Assembly: GCF_008831285.2 (NCBI RefSeq)
Contig: NC_045146.1
Span: 12,353,289-12,417,288, forward strand
Reading direction: 5' to 3'
DNA from: Nymphaea colorata
Taxonomy: Eukaryota > Streptophyta > Magnoliopsida > Nymphaeales > Nymphaeaceae
Length of the DNA: 64,000 nucleotides
The notes beneath the pieces are model-generated. The model saw nothing but the letters and a program-made list of their open reading frames with translations. It ran no database searches and was not told the origin of the DNA. The first letter of the stretch is position 1. Every line of letters starts with the position of its first letter. Positions 1 through 14,350 of this stretch are shown in pieces. The position numbers were made by a program, and so were the translations under genes.

Positions 1-1307
1 CAATTCCCAATCTAAAAAGGAGTAATACGGTAATAGCAACCGTTCAAACGTGAGCCGTCTTTTACGGACCAATTACGTACTTTCTTGTATTTTCTTTATT
101 TTATTTCAATAGAACAATTACAAGAAAGGCATTTAGACATTTTAGTTGCTACAGTTCAGTTTAATAAGGTTTATACACAATATATTTAAGATGTGGGTTT
201 ACCGTCAAGATTATGTTTGATGTTAGTTCTAAAATTAAGAATAACAAGCCGATCGAGTAATACCATCCAGATATGACCAATTTTGCATCAGATAGTTTCA
301 CATGTAGATTTGGTGCCCGAAGACAGCTACATCTGCAAATAAGATATTAGCGATTTTTCTTAAAATAGTGAGGGACATATCCTCAAATTTTGCCAACCGA
401 GAAGCACTCTTAATATTTCAACCTTCGCCCGTTTGTGGCAGAAGGCCATGGCCATCGCATGAGCAGTCATAGTTCCTACTCAACCAGAGCAGTGCAACCA
501 TTGCTTTTCCTGACCCTCACAAAAGGGACCATAACTGGGCCTTCAGTCAGTTTTGGATGTATTTCCTAAAGGCAGTCTGTTATGATTAAATGGCTGACAG
601 AAAATTGGAGATACAATTGCTTGAATTCCTGGTAGGAATTAGGATGAACTCGCTAACGTACATGCACATAAGGAGAAAGCACCAGGTAGCTTGAAAGAAC
701 AGCATAATATATTAGCATCTCATTAGAGCAAAAGAAATGATGATTCAACTGAACTTGGTTTATCACAATTACATTTATGGCAAAGAATTGTGGTTAAAAG
801 TTAGATGGTGCCACAAAGCACCAAAAGAACAAGAACTGTCGCCTGCCCTCTGTGGGATGTGGTTATATCCACTAGCATCAAAACGCACTAGTTACATGTC
901 GGCAACGAACACCTTTCCATAGAGGTGCCAATGGGTCTTCCTCAGGTTACTATCCCATAAGGGCCTCTTAATAAGGCGGCTCCAACTCCGAGTAGCAAAT
1001 GAATGGAGAAACAGAATAATACATATATAGGAGCACTGGTGGCCTCTCTTCGGCTTCCTGGAACTGCATACTGCCATTTAGATCAACATAAATTGTTAAT
1101 CATTTCTAGAGCTATGCCTGTCAAAATGACGTCCATCCTGCTCCTTATTTCAAGTACAGCTCAATTGTCTGTTCACTATATTGTGCTCAAGGTTACAGCG
1201 AGCTGCATCCAGGCTTACTGGGGATTTGGGGTCATAATTTACCACAACAGGAGATTGTAAGCTTACCACAACATGCATCTTGGTCTGAAGCCCAGTTTAA
1301 ACTACAA
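1..1307. other. 3' flank of BRF1, no other gene seen
   Basis: This stretch lies downstream of the BRF1 stop codon and should include that gene's 3' untranslated region on the minus strand. The open frames here (around 737-922, 892-1077 and 1003-1260) are short, overlap on both strands and show no recognisable domain. I see no tRNA-like or transposon-like structure. Confidence 0.5.
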
Positions 1308-4300
1308 TCAGTAATCATCATATCCATACTGATCGTCATAACTATAGCCATAACTTTGATTTCCATGATATGAATATGTATCATACTCTCCATATTCACC
1401 CCCAATATCGGCTCCATCACCATCAAAAACATCAGACTTGAACGCTTGATCATCCACATCATCCAATGGTTGAGAGAAACCATCAATTTCTGCTGATTCA
1501 ATCTTTTGTTTTTTCACATCTCCCTTGGCTGTGGTGTCCATATTTTTATGCAACTGCTCCTTATCCTGATTTGAAGACCCCAAACAGGTGAAGGGAAAAA
1601 AATGTACATTTTCAAGCATCAAAAGTTTTGATAATCTAAGACCAACATGGTGAATCTTTTATGTTGCCCATAGTTCTTCATGCACTGGACAAAAGAGAAG
1701 TCACAACAAACCTAAATAGCCATCTTATATTCTAAAATTCATCGTGGCAAGAGTAAGAGGATGTTTCGGAGTTTATCTCCAAAAAAATGCATTCAAATTT
1801 CAAAGCCACGAGAAATCCCTATACATATTAAAACATATCAGCAATAACATTGACTAGATAACAAAAAAATATTAAGATTTATTAGAGATGTACAGAAACC
1901 AAAGTATTCATGTAGAGAAACAAGGAGACAGTCATTACCGTGTCATCAAAAAGTTTTTCTAGTACATCATAGTTAATCCTTGAACTGAGCCTCTGCATGT
2001 AAACCACACATTAGTTCAAGAAGCAATTCTAAATTGCATAACATTTCCTTATAGATGTGCAAGCTTCAACATTTGGAATTTGGAAAAAAAAAAAAAAAGA
2101 AGTATCACATATAAAAGGTGAAAAAGGTTACCTTCTTCGTTAACATTCTACGAGTGGCCTCCGCAGCAGTTTGAGCAGGGGTGTTATTTTTGGCCTCTTC
2201 AGCACGCTTTTGTTGTCTTTCCTAAATGTTAGACCATCAAAGAGTCAATGAAGTATGCAGCTAAGTGCAAAGTTCAAAGTTCATTGACTAATGCTTCACC
2301 ATTGCTTCTCTGCTTGAACAGGTTTTGGTGCTCTATTCTCTATTTTCCATGGTATGCAAGCTATAGTAGCCTATCTTTCTGCCTTTTAAACAAGCAATTT
2401 ATTCCAGAAAACAATATTCACAAACTGAGTTTCTTGCATCTGGACTTCAGCCCAATCAAGATAAAAACATCCCACAGTAGACTGGTCAGTTTGTTTGTAG
2501 GGATAATTCCTATGACAAACAATACCATGTTTATATGATATAATTCAAAATTTGAACTTGCTAAAGAAGCAAATATTTGCTTCCAATCAATTCCAAATCT
2601 CAAAAAAAGATGACATATTATGACATGACGTACCTTTTTAAACTTCGCAACTGCTGCAGCTGCCATTGCTGCCACTTCAAATGCCCCAGGCATGTCTGCG
2701 CAATTTGAGAGATTGGCCTCATAAGCTGCTTGAGCAGCTGCAATAGCCGCTGCTTTAGCTGCTTGCTCCTGTAAAAAGTCATTGTGAGAATGGTCTGACC
2801 TCATCATCCTACTCGACCTAGAAGAATGGAATGAATACTCTGACCTCAAGATATTCCTTGTTCATTTCAGTCCAAATGATAGTCTTCAGGCGTGTTTCTT
2901 CTTCATCATGAAGGTAACCATCAACCTATAGTTCAATCAATTCAAAAAAAGAAAGCAGGAAATAACAAGTCCTTTGAGAAAGTGAAAAAAAAAAAATGTG
3001 CAACTTATCAATTGTAAGGCCTCAAGCCGAAGCATGTGAAACATGAGCAAATGTTGCAATAATATATCCAGGTTACAAAATAAACTCCAAAACATAAAGA
3101 AGCGAATTAGAGATTTATGTACTTCTGCATCATCTATATCTGAAAGTGTTTCGGCTTCATCATCCTCCAGATTTCCAACATCCTCATGTTGACGTTCCTT
3201 AACAGGAGAATTCCCATCAACAGCCACGTTTTCTGGGCTTCTTTTGTTCATTAAATTTTCTTTATCTCCACCGTCCTCTCCACCATCTAAATTCTTCTTG
3301 CTGGAAGTCGGATCTTCAGTTACATGTACATGATCAGCACTTTCAGAATTGCTTGAGGCCATTCTTTCACTTGCAGAAAACTCTGATCCAGCTTGAGAGC
3401 ATGATCCTTTTCCATCCTATCAAGACAACATAAATCACAGCCCTTACTTTAAAGTAGTTCTACTTGATCCAGCACCAGATGATCTAGTTGGCACTATCAG
3501 TTTGTATTAAAAAAGAACATAAGGAAAGAGAAGAACTAATGTCTTATAAACCAAAAAAAAAAAAAAACCTAAGAACCTCCTTTCCAAGCCAATATATGGG
3601 CATAAAAATGTCGAGCTCAATAGTATCTTGTATTTTTCCTTTATTTTTCTATGTACTTTTTTCCTTCATCTTTCTGTAATTTTTATTTTTTTATTATGCT
3701 GGTGCTGAGAATAGCTCAGCCAAAAGGAGAAGTTGGAGTCTCCAACAGCTAATTTTTCTAGCTGGTGAGGATACAAACAGCTTCCCTCTCCTATTTATAT
3801 GCTTGGTTAGCCCTCTCTATATAAGCTTCTTTGAAGCTCATCTTTGTGGTATTCACTGATTTCCTTTGTGCCTTAGTGCACCATTTTCCTCTTGACATTG
3901 TGAGAAATCTTTAGTGAGTGGGATATAGATTCAAATATTTCTTGTGTTAATTGGGTGTTGTACTCATTGAGAAGACTTCAAGTACATAGGTTTATGATGC
4001 CGATATTTTTGTTCTTACAGAAAGTACATCACAACACGATCAACACTGATAAAGCTCTCTATGTATGTATTTCTATGTCTTAATATCAATTGGCAACCAA
4101 GGTTTAAGCAGACCTTACAGAGAGACACAACCAACTCTTTATCTTCCTGAAACCAGGTCCATCTTCCCAAAGATGGATCTAGAACTTGTTAGCAAACAAC
4201 TCAAAGACATTGAGATACCCACCGCCACAGACACAGAAGGAAACGATTATGGGCTAGAAAATAGCTAAAAAATGGGGAGCTATTTTTACCATCATTGGAT

Positions 4301-7300
4301 AGCAACAATGGTAAGAATTGTCAGTAAATGCAATCCGAGTAAATAAAATTTTGCAAAAAAAAGGGAAAAAGTCAACAAAATCACTTTCCCAGCATTTCCA
4401 GAAAATAATCGAAAGAAGTTAAAAACTACAATAACATGATAACTACACGGTTTCAATAGATTTTATGCACTTTCTCTGTCAAACTATCAAATCCTTCAGC
4501 AACATATTAGGAAAACAGTATGTATGTGAAACAAGCGCAAGTTCCAGAGATACTTTGTGGGGCATATTTGGCTTGTCACCAACTGTTTGACTACTCTGGC
4601 CCTCATTATTTTCATCTATTGATGCCTTCAGTGTTCTTTCTCTTTCAGCACGCTGGAAAGCAGGAGGATCAGATCCTCCCTGAATCCCACCAGAGATTTC
4701 AACGAACTGCAACAAACAAGAGGAACAAAAATAAAGTAAGTTCATAGAAATAAGAAGTAAATATAATAAAAGAAGATGCTGATAAAGAAAAGGACAATTG
4801 CTTTACATCATCGTAACACTTTCTGCATAGCCCATGAAGGAAATTAGTGGCGCCTCTATCTTTATGTTCACAGAGAACCTCTGAGCTTCCTTGGGTTCCA
4901 AGGCCAACATTTGCAGTCACTCTAGAAACATCAGCCTCAAACTCCTTGGCTTTTTCAATGAAAGTGTCAATCTGCAAATGTTATCACAGTATCAACACTA
5001 CGTCTTTTCTCATACTCAATATGAGTTTATCTATAATTGTCGGCATTCAGACTCCCCTAGGTAAACCATCATGATTCCATCAGCAAGATAAAACAAAAAA
5101 GGAGGAGGAGGAGAAACAAGAAAGAAGACTATTAAATTGTAAACTTTGCTATGGTTCTTCAGTAAATACTCCCTCTGAAAAGTGGAAATAGATAAAAATT
5201 GCTCTTTAGAAGATATGGAGTTGTACGCATAAACTAATAAAGAGCCATAAACTTTGATGCCTTTGGGCTTAAGAATATTAAACCAACTCCCTTTGAGCTC
5301 CTCCTCAAGTTGGGGGAAGACATCTTTATCCCCACTAACTGCAAATATTTTTGGAGTGCTGAAAGCCAAAGATCATAAATCCATAGATTTATTGTGGCAT
5401 AAATGTACCGATGCATTAAGGGCTCCACGCTGAAATCCATGGTTTAACAAACTAAGGATGTCAGAACAGATCTAAGATATATATATTACAAGTTTATACT
5501 GCCCAAAGGTCTGATCAAAGATGCTAGGGGCAAGCCCTGATGTTAATTCACGGAATTCAAAATGCAAGGACCTTGAGGTCAGATCTTGGATAATCAAACA
5601 CAACCTTGAAGTTGTACCTTATTCAGACCTCACAACTAGTGCGCTAATATCAAACAAAGAGAACAATTATATCCTCGGTCTTCTCTGCTGCTCCATTTAA
5701 TTATGTTTTATCCTCACATGGTAAACAAAGTTGAATCTTATCTTAATATCTTATTGTCACAACCAGGCATCTAAGTGTAACCTGCTCAATTCTCCAGTTT
5801 GGGATCCATGAACAGAGGCCTCAACAATAACTCTTCATAAATACCATAAATTATAGCTCTTCAGCCTAGAGCTCACCACAGGTGGTTCTTCTGAAACACA
5901 GACCTGTAAACCCAAATCTTGATTTGTGTATAGCCAGGATTTCCAGTTGGCTTTTAACTAGGATAGCAAATCCACACAGATAATCCATCATAGTTCTCCT
6001 CATGAAACCTAAGATCTGCGAGGAAATCCTCTAGCAAGTAAAGTAGGTTTCTACAAGGTCTCATGTTAGAGAAACCTTCATTAGACTCCATGACAGAAAG
6101 ACAACTTTTTCCTCCTTCAAGTTTTAAGAGTACTTAACTCACTGCTACTTTAGTTGGCTTTTGCAACACATTTCACTTACAGCCATACTTCAAGAAATGC
6201 AGCATATAACCCTCTTCTTCCATTCATTATGTTATTCAGTACGACCATTGCAGTATGTTTAGATTGCTTTTCATTATGACTTGTATCTGTCCATAACATA
6301 ATGTTAACCAAATAGAAAGGAGCGAAAAAAGAGAAATGTTTACCTTCAACATTGAATAAGCTAGTGGAGATGTGAGAATTTGTCACAAAAGATGCAATGA
6401 CAAAAAATGAACATGCCACCTAATTTCTCAGGTTGACAGTAATACAAAAATATCAAGTACATGATAAAGACATACTGTCAAGCTCCCAGACTCCGTGTTT
6501 TCAAACTCAATCAGCCGTTTTGTCAAAGTAGCATCACAAACATGAACAATATTAACCTGGTCAAGAAAAGATACATGCAAATAATCAGAAATGGAATTGT
6601 GAAAGGAAGAGATTCAAATGCACTTTGCTATTGCATAGCCAAAGTCTACACAAAAATATATGAACAAACAGAGTCTAGAAACAGTGATCTTCAAAAAGTA
6701 GCAAGTTCTTTCGAATTTTTGAAAGGATCAAATAGAACAAGTGAGAAATGAAAAAGTTATTAAATTCAAGCTCTTGAAAAAATCTGGTACTGCCTAGCAG
6801 CCACTCAAGAATTTTAAGCTCCTAAAAATCATTAATAATATATGCTTTGTATGTAGAATTATAGATTTCAGGTGTCCAATCCCTTAGAGGTCCTTTGTAG
6901 TTAGCAAATTCTTTTAATCAACCATATCTATTTCTAGTTTGAATTAGCCTCTCCATTATTTTTAGAGTTGGCAGGGGCTGACGCCAACGACCAAAGCCCC
7001 CATGCAAAGCTAATCATGCCCATATGTCTGCTTTTATTCACTCTATTAAGTTAGGGCATGTTATGATTAAAAGAAGCTACTCCAAATGAGTAACAAGATA
7101 AACTCATCTTGGAAGAAAAAGCACTTTCTTTTGTTCTTGGCTTCTAATCCCATACAGAGTCATCTACAAATTAGTTCTCTACATGTCTCTCTGATGTTTA
7201 ATTATGTTGTTTTATAATATTTTCATCTTTTTCCTTCGCACTGGCTAGGACACCTAGCTTGACACCAAAAATGCCTTTTAGGGTCCACAATTACCAGTTT

Positions 7301-10300
7301 TAACTAAATATCAGGTAATACATATGAATGAAAGGGCCAATTATATCTTCAAGGGGAAGAGATGGATTTTAAGCTCATAAAGAAATGCTCCAGTCCCAAA
7401 TTTTCTGGTCCACAAAAGGAAAAACAGGAGACATCAATCTGCCGCCATGTCCATTTGCATCCCACTGTCCCTATTGATCCTTGCTTTCACTCTAGCTGAA
7501 TGTCTGATTTTTTGTTTTTACTGCTTTTTTTATTATTATTCAATAACTTTATTCATAATATGAGCTTCGTTGCGAAAATAAAAAACTGATGACATATTCA
7601 TCAAACTCAAAAGAAGGAAAAATGATTTGGTAATTTAGTGTATTAAATTAATATGCTGCAAAATGCTTGCAAAATTTTCAAACATTACAGAAGATGTTCA
7701 CAAAGTGCAAGGAAACATTTCGAGAAGACACTGGATGCAGCTACCATGCAGATGATAAGGACAGACGTACTTTGGAAAAAAAATTGGAGGGAAATTCTCT
7801 CCTTTATAACATGGGAAGGTGCTCTCAAGTCGCAACAAATCTTATATGGAATTATTTCCAAGGCATAACACTTATGTCCTATCCTTAGACCTCATTTTTA
7901 GCTCCATCGCTCTATGCATATGACCAGCCCTTCTATTTAATTTCAAGGTTATGTTTAGTTTCTTTAACTTGCAGATATTTTTGGAGAAAAACTTAATTCC
8001 TGAAAAGATAACAAAGGATATTCCTTCCCATAATGTGACTGGCTAAGACTGCATTGTTGGCCAATCGCTTTATAGGAATTTTGAAATTTATGTGTTTGCT
8101 TTAACTTTGAAATTTCTGTGTTTTCTTTAGTAGAAATTTATCCTTCTGTTGGAAACAAAAAATCCAAATAAGTCTAGTGACAACTGCCCCCAAAACAAGA
8201 TGTTGAATATTAAACCTATGTTCCCATAACGGAGGTGGATGAGAAAAATACACAATGAGAATACAGATGGTACCAACTCAGTAATATAAGAGTTTAAAAA
8301 TGAACAATATATGTGCCCAAAACTATGTCAACTAAACCACAAAATGTGGTAACGTGTTTCACTTATCTCCAATTTTTTTTGGAATACTAGGATCAATTAG
8401 ATATCCGTGAAAGAAATACAGAATCAGTACTATGAAGGATAGTTTTCCTAGTAAACGGATATCATTGAAACTTACAACATCAGATTTAGAACAGCTGATA
8501 CCACATGAAAGTGCAGATATGTACAATGCGGCACCACATAACCCATTAGGTTTTCTCCCAGTCTATAATCAATAGCAAAAAGAACGCATCAGTGACAGTT
8601 TACAATAGTAAATCTCTTATTTTTTCTTTTTTGGATGTTAGGGCAATGCTTACCTGTATCCAATCTCGTTTCATACTTGCTATAATGCGCACAGCTGTGA
8701 CTGAAATTTCACGGCATAATGTGTGCATGTCTTTCCTTTCCATTTCCTTGCTGGTAACTAGCACTATAATCAACAAATAAGAAACAAAAGTCTGAGCAAT
8801 ATATAAGCATTATAGGCTAGAATAAAAGAACAGCAGATAGCTATGCAGGAACCTACTGGATGCATATCGAGGCATAAAAAGACTTGGATCAACAGGCTTC
8901 TGAACAATTGGGTGCTGGACAAGTCTTAATAGCTGGCAAAGCTGCAAAAATACAGCACCTAGCACATAACTGCAACAAATATTTGACAGAGAGAAGGGCA
9001 ACTCAATCATGGGCACAGGAGTACAGCTGCCTCAGACTCAGACAATTTTGAGGCAATAAAGAGACAATAGTATGAATATGAATATGGCTTGTTGTTATTG
9101 GGAACTTAAACGGTTGTAAAAGACAGAGATATATACACATTTATCTGCAAGAACTCTGAAAAGTCAATAAGGAGGTAAGGTTTTTTCTCAAGCCTGCAAA
9201 GAGAACATGTATAACGGATATCAGATTCCCCCTTATGAAACTTGAAACTAAGAAATATATGAATTACTCTTATCAGATAACATCATTGATAATATGATAT
9301 CAAATACATCAACAAAAGCTGTATGACAAGAAATAATAGACTCTATAAAAAGAGAAATGCTTCATACATAGTCTCATACTTAGGAAGTAAGATGAGCTAA
9401 CGAAGAAAAGGATAATAACAAATGAATGCACTACAACGGTAGCACGGTTTGACTCTATCAGCTGAAAGACCGAAACAAGCAAAAAGAAAGAAAGTAGATG
9501 AAGCACAAGCACGCTTCTAGTTGAGCATTCAAGATCATCTAAAAGGTTTCTTCAAAAAAAAAAAAAATAACGGGCTCAAAAGTAGCTTTTGAAGAATACA
9601 ATTTCTTCGCATTAATTCGCGATGATTCCTCAAATCAACAAATTTTGACACAACTCCAGGTATTCAAATTGAAATAAAAAGTCATACAAAGACACAAAAA
9701 GAGTGCCGTGTGTCACCTATAAAAGTACCATATTCAATCTAGTGAAAAAAGGAAAGCTTGTAATGGGAAGAAAGGACACATATTGCCGAGATATCAGTAA
9801 AGTACAATAACTCAAATACAATTTTGGACATGAAAAATAAAAGCTAACATAATGGGAGCATTACAGACTTGCTGTTGTCCTTCTAAACTTGATGTCCATG
9901 GCCTTAATAGAACATATGATAAACATAGCAGACTGCATGTAATGAAGTTTGCATTCCAATTTATTGTATTGTCAAATAAGGTAAAAACACCAGGACAGAT
10001 AATAGAAACATGGTTGTAAAATGATTTTTAGTGACAATAAAACTTGATTACTTGAAAAAAACTTGGATAGAAGATAAATATGAAAAAGGCAGAAAGAAAA
10101 GCGGCTGAGAAAATCATGAGGTATTGAAAATGGTTGTTGTGCATTCCCAATGTGATTCACCAGAAATACCTTCCACGTTTATAAGTTCTGAATGTTAATT
10201 AAAGACAAATATAATAGCAATACCGTATAACATCTATTCTAGCTGACTAGCTGGCTTAATGGATTAGCATGACATAGAGAACCTTTTTCTGTCAAGGAAG

Positions 10301-13300
10301 ACACCTAGATCCTGTAAAGCGTGCATCACATTATTTTGGTTATGACGTCTAATATAGCTCATCTTTTTTACATAAGAATATTTGCTAATCCTTCACAATG
10401 GTACGAGTGTACACAAGCCACACAGACACATCACAGACATGTGCACTCTCACACATAGACATGTGGGTTGAACAAACTGAGAACCATTGTGAGTAGCGCA
10501 ATCAATTTGACTGGATGACTTATGGTCTCCCACATCAAAAGGATGAAGTATAGCCTGCTATATCAAAAGCAGACAGTAATCAAGAGGTCATACATATGTA
10601 TACAAGGCCCAGCCCAGATGTTAAACGTGAAATCATGACCATTGTAACTAAATAGTACTATCATATGTGACAAATTTGACAGTACACCAACTCTGCAGCA
10701 TAACTAAAAGGGGTCTCTTACCGACAAATGATGTAAATGCATGATGCTGCAACTTGATTAGTTCTGCGGCCTCTGGTGAAATTACGCTCAACAGCAATCT
10801 TTTTCCAGGCATCACACACCAAAGCATGGTGACTATGTATAGATTAACAACATAATGCGAGCGAGAAAAATCAGTGAACATACTGTGTATAACCGATGTG
10901 CTTGGTCAATAAGGGAATCTCCACCACTCATTTCAAGGCCAGAAACAATATCGCTAATTTCATTTCTACCTGGAAAAGATGACAAAGCCTTCAAAATGAA
11001 GTCCACATACAGAAACATTTAATTATAAATACACTTATACAAAAGAATAACATGCATAACTCAAAAACCCACAATCCAATAGAGCAAAGAAAGTAATAAA
11101 AATTTGGACGCAACAAATCATATATGAATTTACAGCATATTTGATACCTTTATCTTAGAAAATGACTTAATCTTCACTTAATATCATAGAACATAGTTAA
11201 TTTTTCCTCCTTTTCTTGTGTGGTATAGAAGTGACAACTTCACAATGGAGTAAAAAGGAAATAGTAAACCTAACATGCCCACAGCACACATGCTCACGGT
11301 TCAAACTTCAAAGTCCCAGCATCAAATCAGCAACCACTGCTATACTGAACTATCATATGCTATTATATAATATTGAGTTACGTTTATCAGTATCACGTTT
11401 CACTTCATTGCTGGTATTTATTTAGGCCTTCAACCATGAGTCCAAGAGCAAATTTACATGCATCCAAATCGAATGTTTCACCTTCACACTTCCAGCAATT
11501 GAAGCTATAATGTGATAAGAGCACACCATGCCCATGGGTCTTAATTCACAAAATATACATATTTGCATGTTACAACCTAAAAAGGATGAATAGCTGCTGT
11601 TCTTCAAAGATGAATGCTTGTCCTTTCTTCATGCAATTAGTCATAGGATGTATCTTACTCTACCATAATTAGTCAGCAAATACAATGATGGAGCAACTAT
11701 CAAGATGATTCATGGATTATTTGTCAATGCAGTTGGTAAATTGTGCAATGGACTTAATACCTATTCTTTCAGTTTGAAGTGTAAAAATATGGTCACATAC
11801 TCATTTGAGATTTGACAAAGTGCACCAACTCACATTTAAAAAGACACATACAAAAACAAAACAAAGAAAAAAGTAATGCACCATAGCATCAAAGACTTCA
11901 TATATTTATAATAAAATGTAGTTGAGATGCTCTTTCTTTTTGTAAGTCACAACTAAGTCTCGTGATGTTTCATACATAAGAATGCCAGATATTTCATCCA
12001 CACAAAAGGTACTCAGAAAAATAAGCAAAAATAAGAAAGAAACATAAGGAAAGATATCGTCAGACTACTCCTTGTACATACAGCAATACCTTTTGCAAGA
12101 GTCCTTTCATGTGACTCAGAACTTCCAGAATCTCTAACACTCTTCACAAAACTTCCTGCTACTCTGCTCTGTATTCAATTATAATTCTCAGTCATCAGTA
12201 ACTGTCGATAGAATTTCCAATATGAATTATGAAGAGAGTAAGGCCAACATACTTGTCCAGAACTTGTTTTCAGAAAGGTTACTTCTGAGGAGAACAAATC
12301 TTGATCAATAACCTTTCCACATCCAGTACAACATCTGACAAAAAGCAACAGGATTACATTACTTGTCTGACAAACTATTCAGCTGTTAGTTTCCAAGTGG
12401 TCGTGTAATGGTAGGTGCATTTACTGAATCACTTAAACAGCATCATGCTTTTGGATTATTAGGCAATAAATAGGATAGCATGAGAAACGGGGTGAAAAAA
12501 GGTGATTGAACTATTGAAGTACACTTTAAGTTGCCCAGAGTTGGGCTATTTCAGAATACTTATTTTGAACTTAAGATCGAGCTTGAAATGGTTTGCTTCA
12601 GCTCTACAAAATTTGCATCCTCAAATCAGTGTCAAACTTGGCAAATTCTATTTTAAGCAATTGAAAAGTAATTAAATTTGAAACAAACAAATCAAGGACA
12701 TCCAACCATTTGAGCTTAACAAATTAGCTGTTAGCAAAGAAAAATTGCAAGACAAGGATTGTGACAAACAGGTTATAACTTTTCAGCCTATATAATATGC
12801 TATATTGTCTATTTAAAGAAGACAGCAAACGTAAGTGTCTATATTTTGCACGCACATGCACACACCCAAATCCCAATACTTACAAATATTATTGGTCTAA
12901 TGCAACTCAAGTTTGCTTTACTTAAGCTTTGCATGCTTAATGTCTTCCCCAACTAAAAAATCCACATTTGATCTTGATTGAAGCTAACTAATAAAGCAAG
13001 TCTGCATAAGCTCTTTAGGAACTTACTTTGGTGGCTTGACTTCTCAATAGAAAATATTAAACAAAGAAAACAACCAAGAAGATGTTAGTAAAGGTGCAAA
13101 TGACAGACAATAGTCTTATAGCCAAGCATGTTTGATTATTTATACATATGCACATGCACGAAAATGAGCATAATATTGAATATTCAAATTCGCTCTAAAT
13201 TGTGCATTTTATGCCTAATAAAGAATGAAGGCAATTTAATGTTACAAACACAGTCGCCTCAAATTATGAAAGAGAGAAACAAATATGGGAGAAAAAAAGG

Positions 13301-14138
13301 ATATAAAGTTCGTATGGCATTCCCAAAAGAAAGGGAGAATAGATGGAACTCATCGCTTTAATGTTTCTGTCCAATTTCCAACAATTTTTGGAAGAAAATT
13401 AAAACGAAAAAGAATTATGGAGAACGAAAAATATAAATTAAATTATGGTTCTATTGGAAGTCACCAACGAGTAACTCTAAATTGGCTAAAGTCTAAACCT
13501 GAACAGGGTGAGTAGAGAATAACACAGCATAAGCACAATAAGCTGGACGATTTTCAATAATGAGACAGCAAGATTATCGTAAATCAGAAGATCTTCAAGC
13601 TATCATACAGTAAAACCTCAGATTTTGGCTGACAACAAGCATGTCGCGGTCCAAACCACGAAAAAGCATCCAAAACTGCCGTATCCATTACGGGTAACCC
13701 ATCAGATTAAATTGCACGTCACAGAAGCCATCGGTTAAACACGTACTTGGCAAACAATAAGTTACACGGCTTAAGTCGCTGTTCTCTTTAAAAGACAGGC
13801 ACAAGATTGCTCAACTTACAGATAACCGCTGAACCAAAAATCAGGGTCAACCAATCAAAACACAAGATATGCAAATAATTTGCAACTAGATGTGAATTCC
13901 CCGTTCACAAGGAAATGGAATTAATCGAAAAACTCCACACAATCTAACCAAGCTCGTCAACCATGAAACCCGATTCATCGATGATTCACTAGAATCCGCA
14001 AGACAACAAATGGAAGAGAAAGACATCAGATCCACGAAAGAAAAGAAAATGAAGGAGCCAAAGGGAGATTGCGTACGTGTAGCCATTGATCTCATCAGTA
14101 TACCCAGGCTGGTCTCTCCCGCAGTGCTTACACCACAT
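1308..14138 (-). CDS. BRF1: BRF1, TFIIB-related subunit of RNA polymerase III factor TFIIIB (18 exons)
   Basis: Exons read from the minus strand: 14138-14077, 12334-12253, 12168-12090, 10969-10884, 10798-10722, 9193-9137, 8969-8857, 8763-8654, 8562-8476, 6556-6476, 4971-4807, 4706-4554, 3416-3123, 2925-2845, 2768-2634, 2221-2132, 1992-1939, 1565-1308. They sum to 2064 nt (687 aa plus stop), every junction is GT-AG and all phases agree. The product binds TBP and Bdp1 and recruits RNA polymerase III to tRNA and 5S genes in the nucleus. An N-terminal zinc ribbon has Cys3/Cys6 and Cys22 or 23/Cys26. Two cyclin folds follow at about residues 75-165 and 175-270, with family motifs FTRGRRTNQVAAS, VQKPVDPSLF and GRKPNGLCGAALYISAL. 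The BRF1 homology domain that contacts TBP is at about 474-520 (LSDIDD, VDGYLHDEEE, IIWTEMNKEYLE). Ala-rich and Lys/Arg-rich segments precede a Tyr/Gly/Asp-rich tail ending YGYDDY. The start is the ATG just before the first zinc-ribbon cysteine. The acceptor of the last exon is the least certain junction. Confidence 0.93.
3690..4290 (+). mobile_element. LTR-like retrotransposon remnant inside a BRF1 intron
   Basis: The 1.1-kb intron between exons 12 and 13 of BRF1 holds a stretch unlike its surroundings. It has a TATA-like box (CTCTCTATATAAGC, about 3813-3826), then GT-rich sequence typical of an LTR R/U5 region, then a short open frame at 4065-4268 of no known domain. It runs opposite to BRF1. 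I could not define TG...CA ends, a primer-binding site or a target duplication, so this is a tentative call. Confidence 0.3.
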
Positions 14139-14350
14139 CTCTCCGCCAACTCAACCTTCCCCCAGTCGCCCCAAACCGGAAACGACGAAGCGATCAAGAA
14201 TCCAACAACATGTATGAGAAGATTACCATCAGCAACCCTCCAATCAACGAAGAAGGAGGCTCGCGGACGGTGGGCACTAGGAAACCCTAGAATTGGAACG
14301 GTTTTTCCCTCCCTTTTTTGAGAGGGAACGAAAGGAACTGAAGGCACCAG
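14139..14350 (-). promoter_or_regulatory. BRF1 5' leader and proximal promoter with a telo-box
   Basis: Immediately upstream of the BRF1 start the plus strand carries AAACCCTA at 14282-14289, a telo-box. Such boxes are common in promoters and leaders of plant genes for the translation machinery and ribosome biogenesis, which fits a Pol III factor. Base composition here is higher in GC than in the spacer further upstream. The transcription start cannot be placed from the sequence. Open frames on both strands around 13886-14689 overlap one another and look incidental. Confidence 0.4.
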
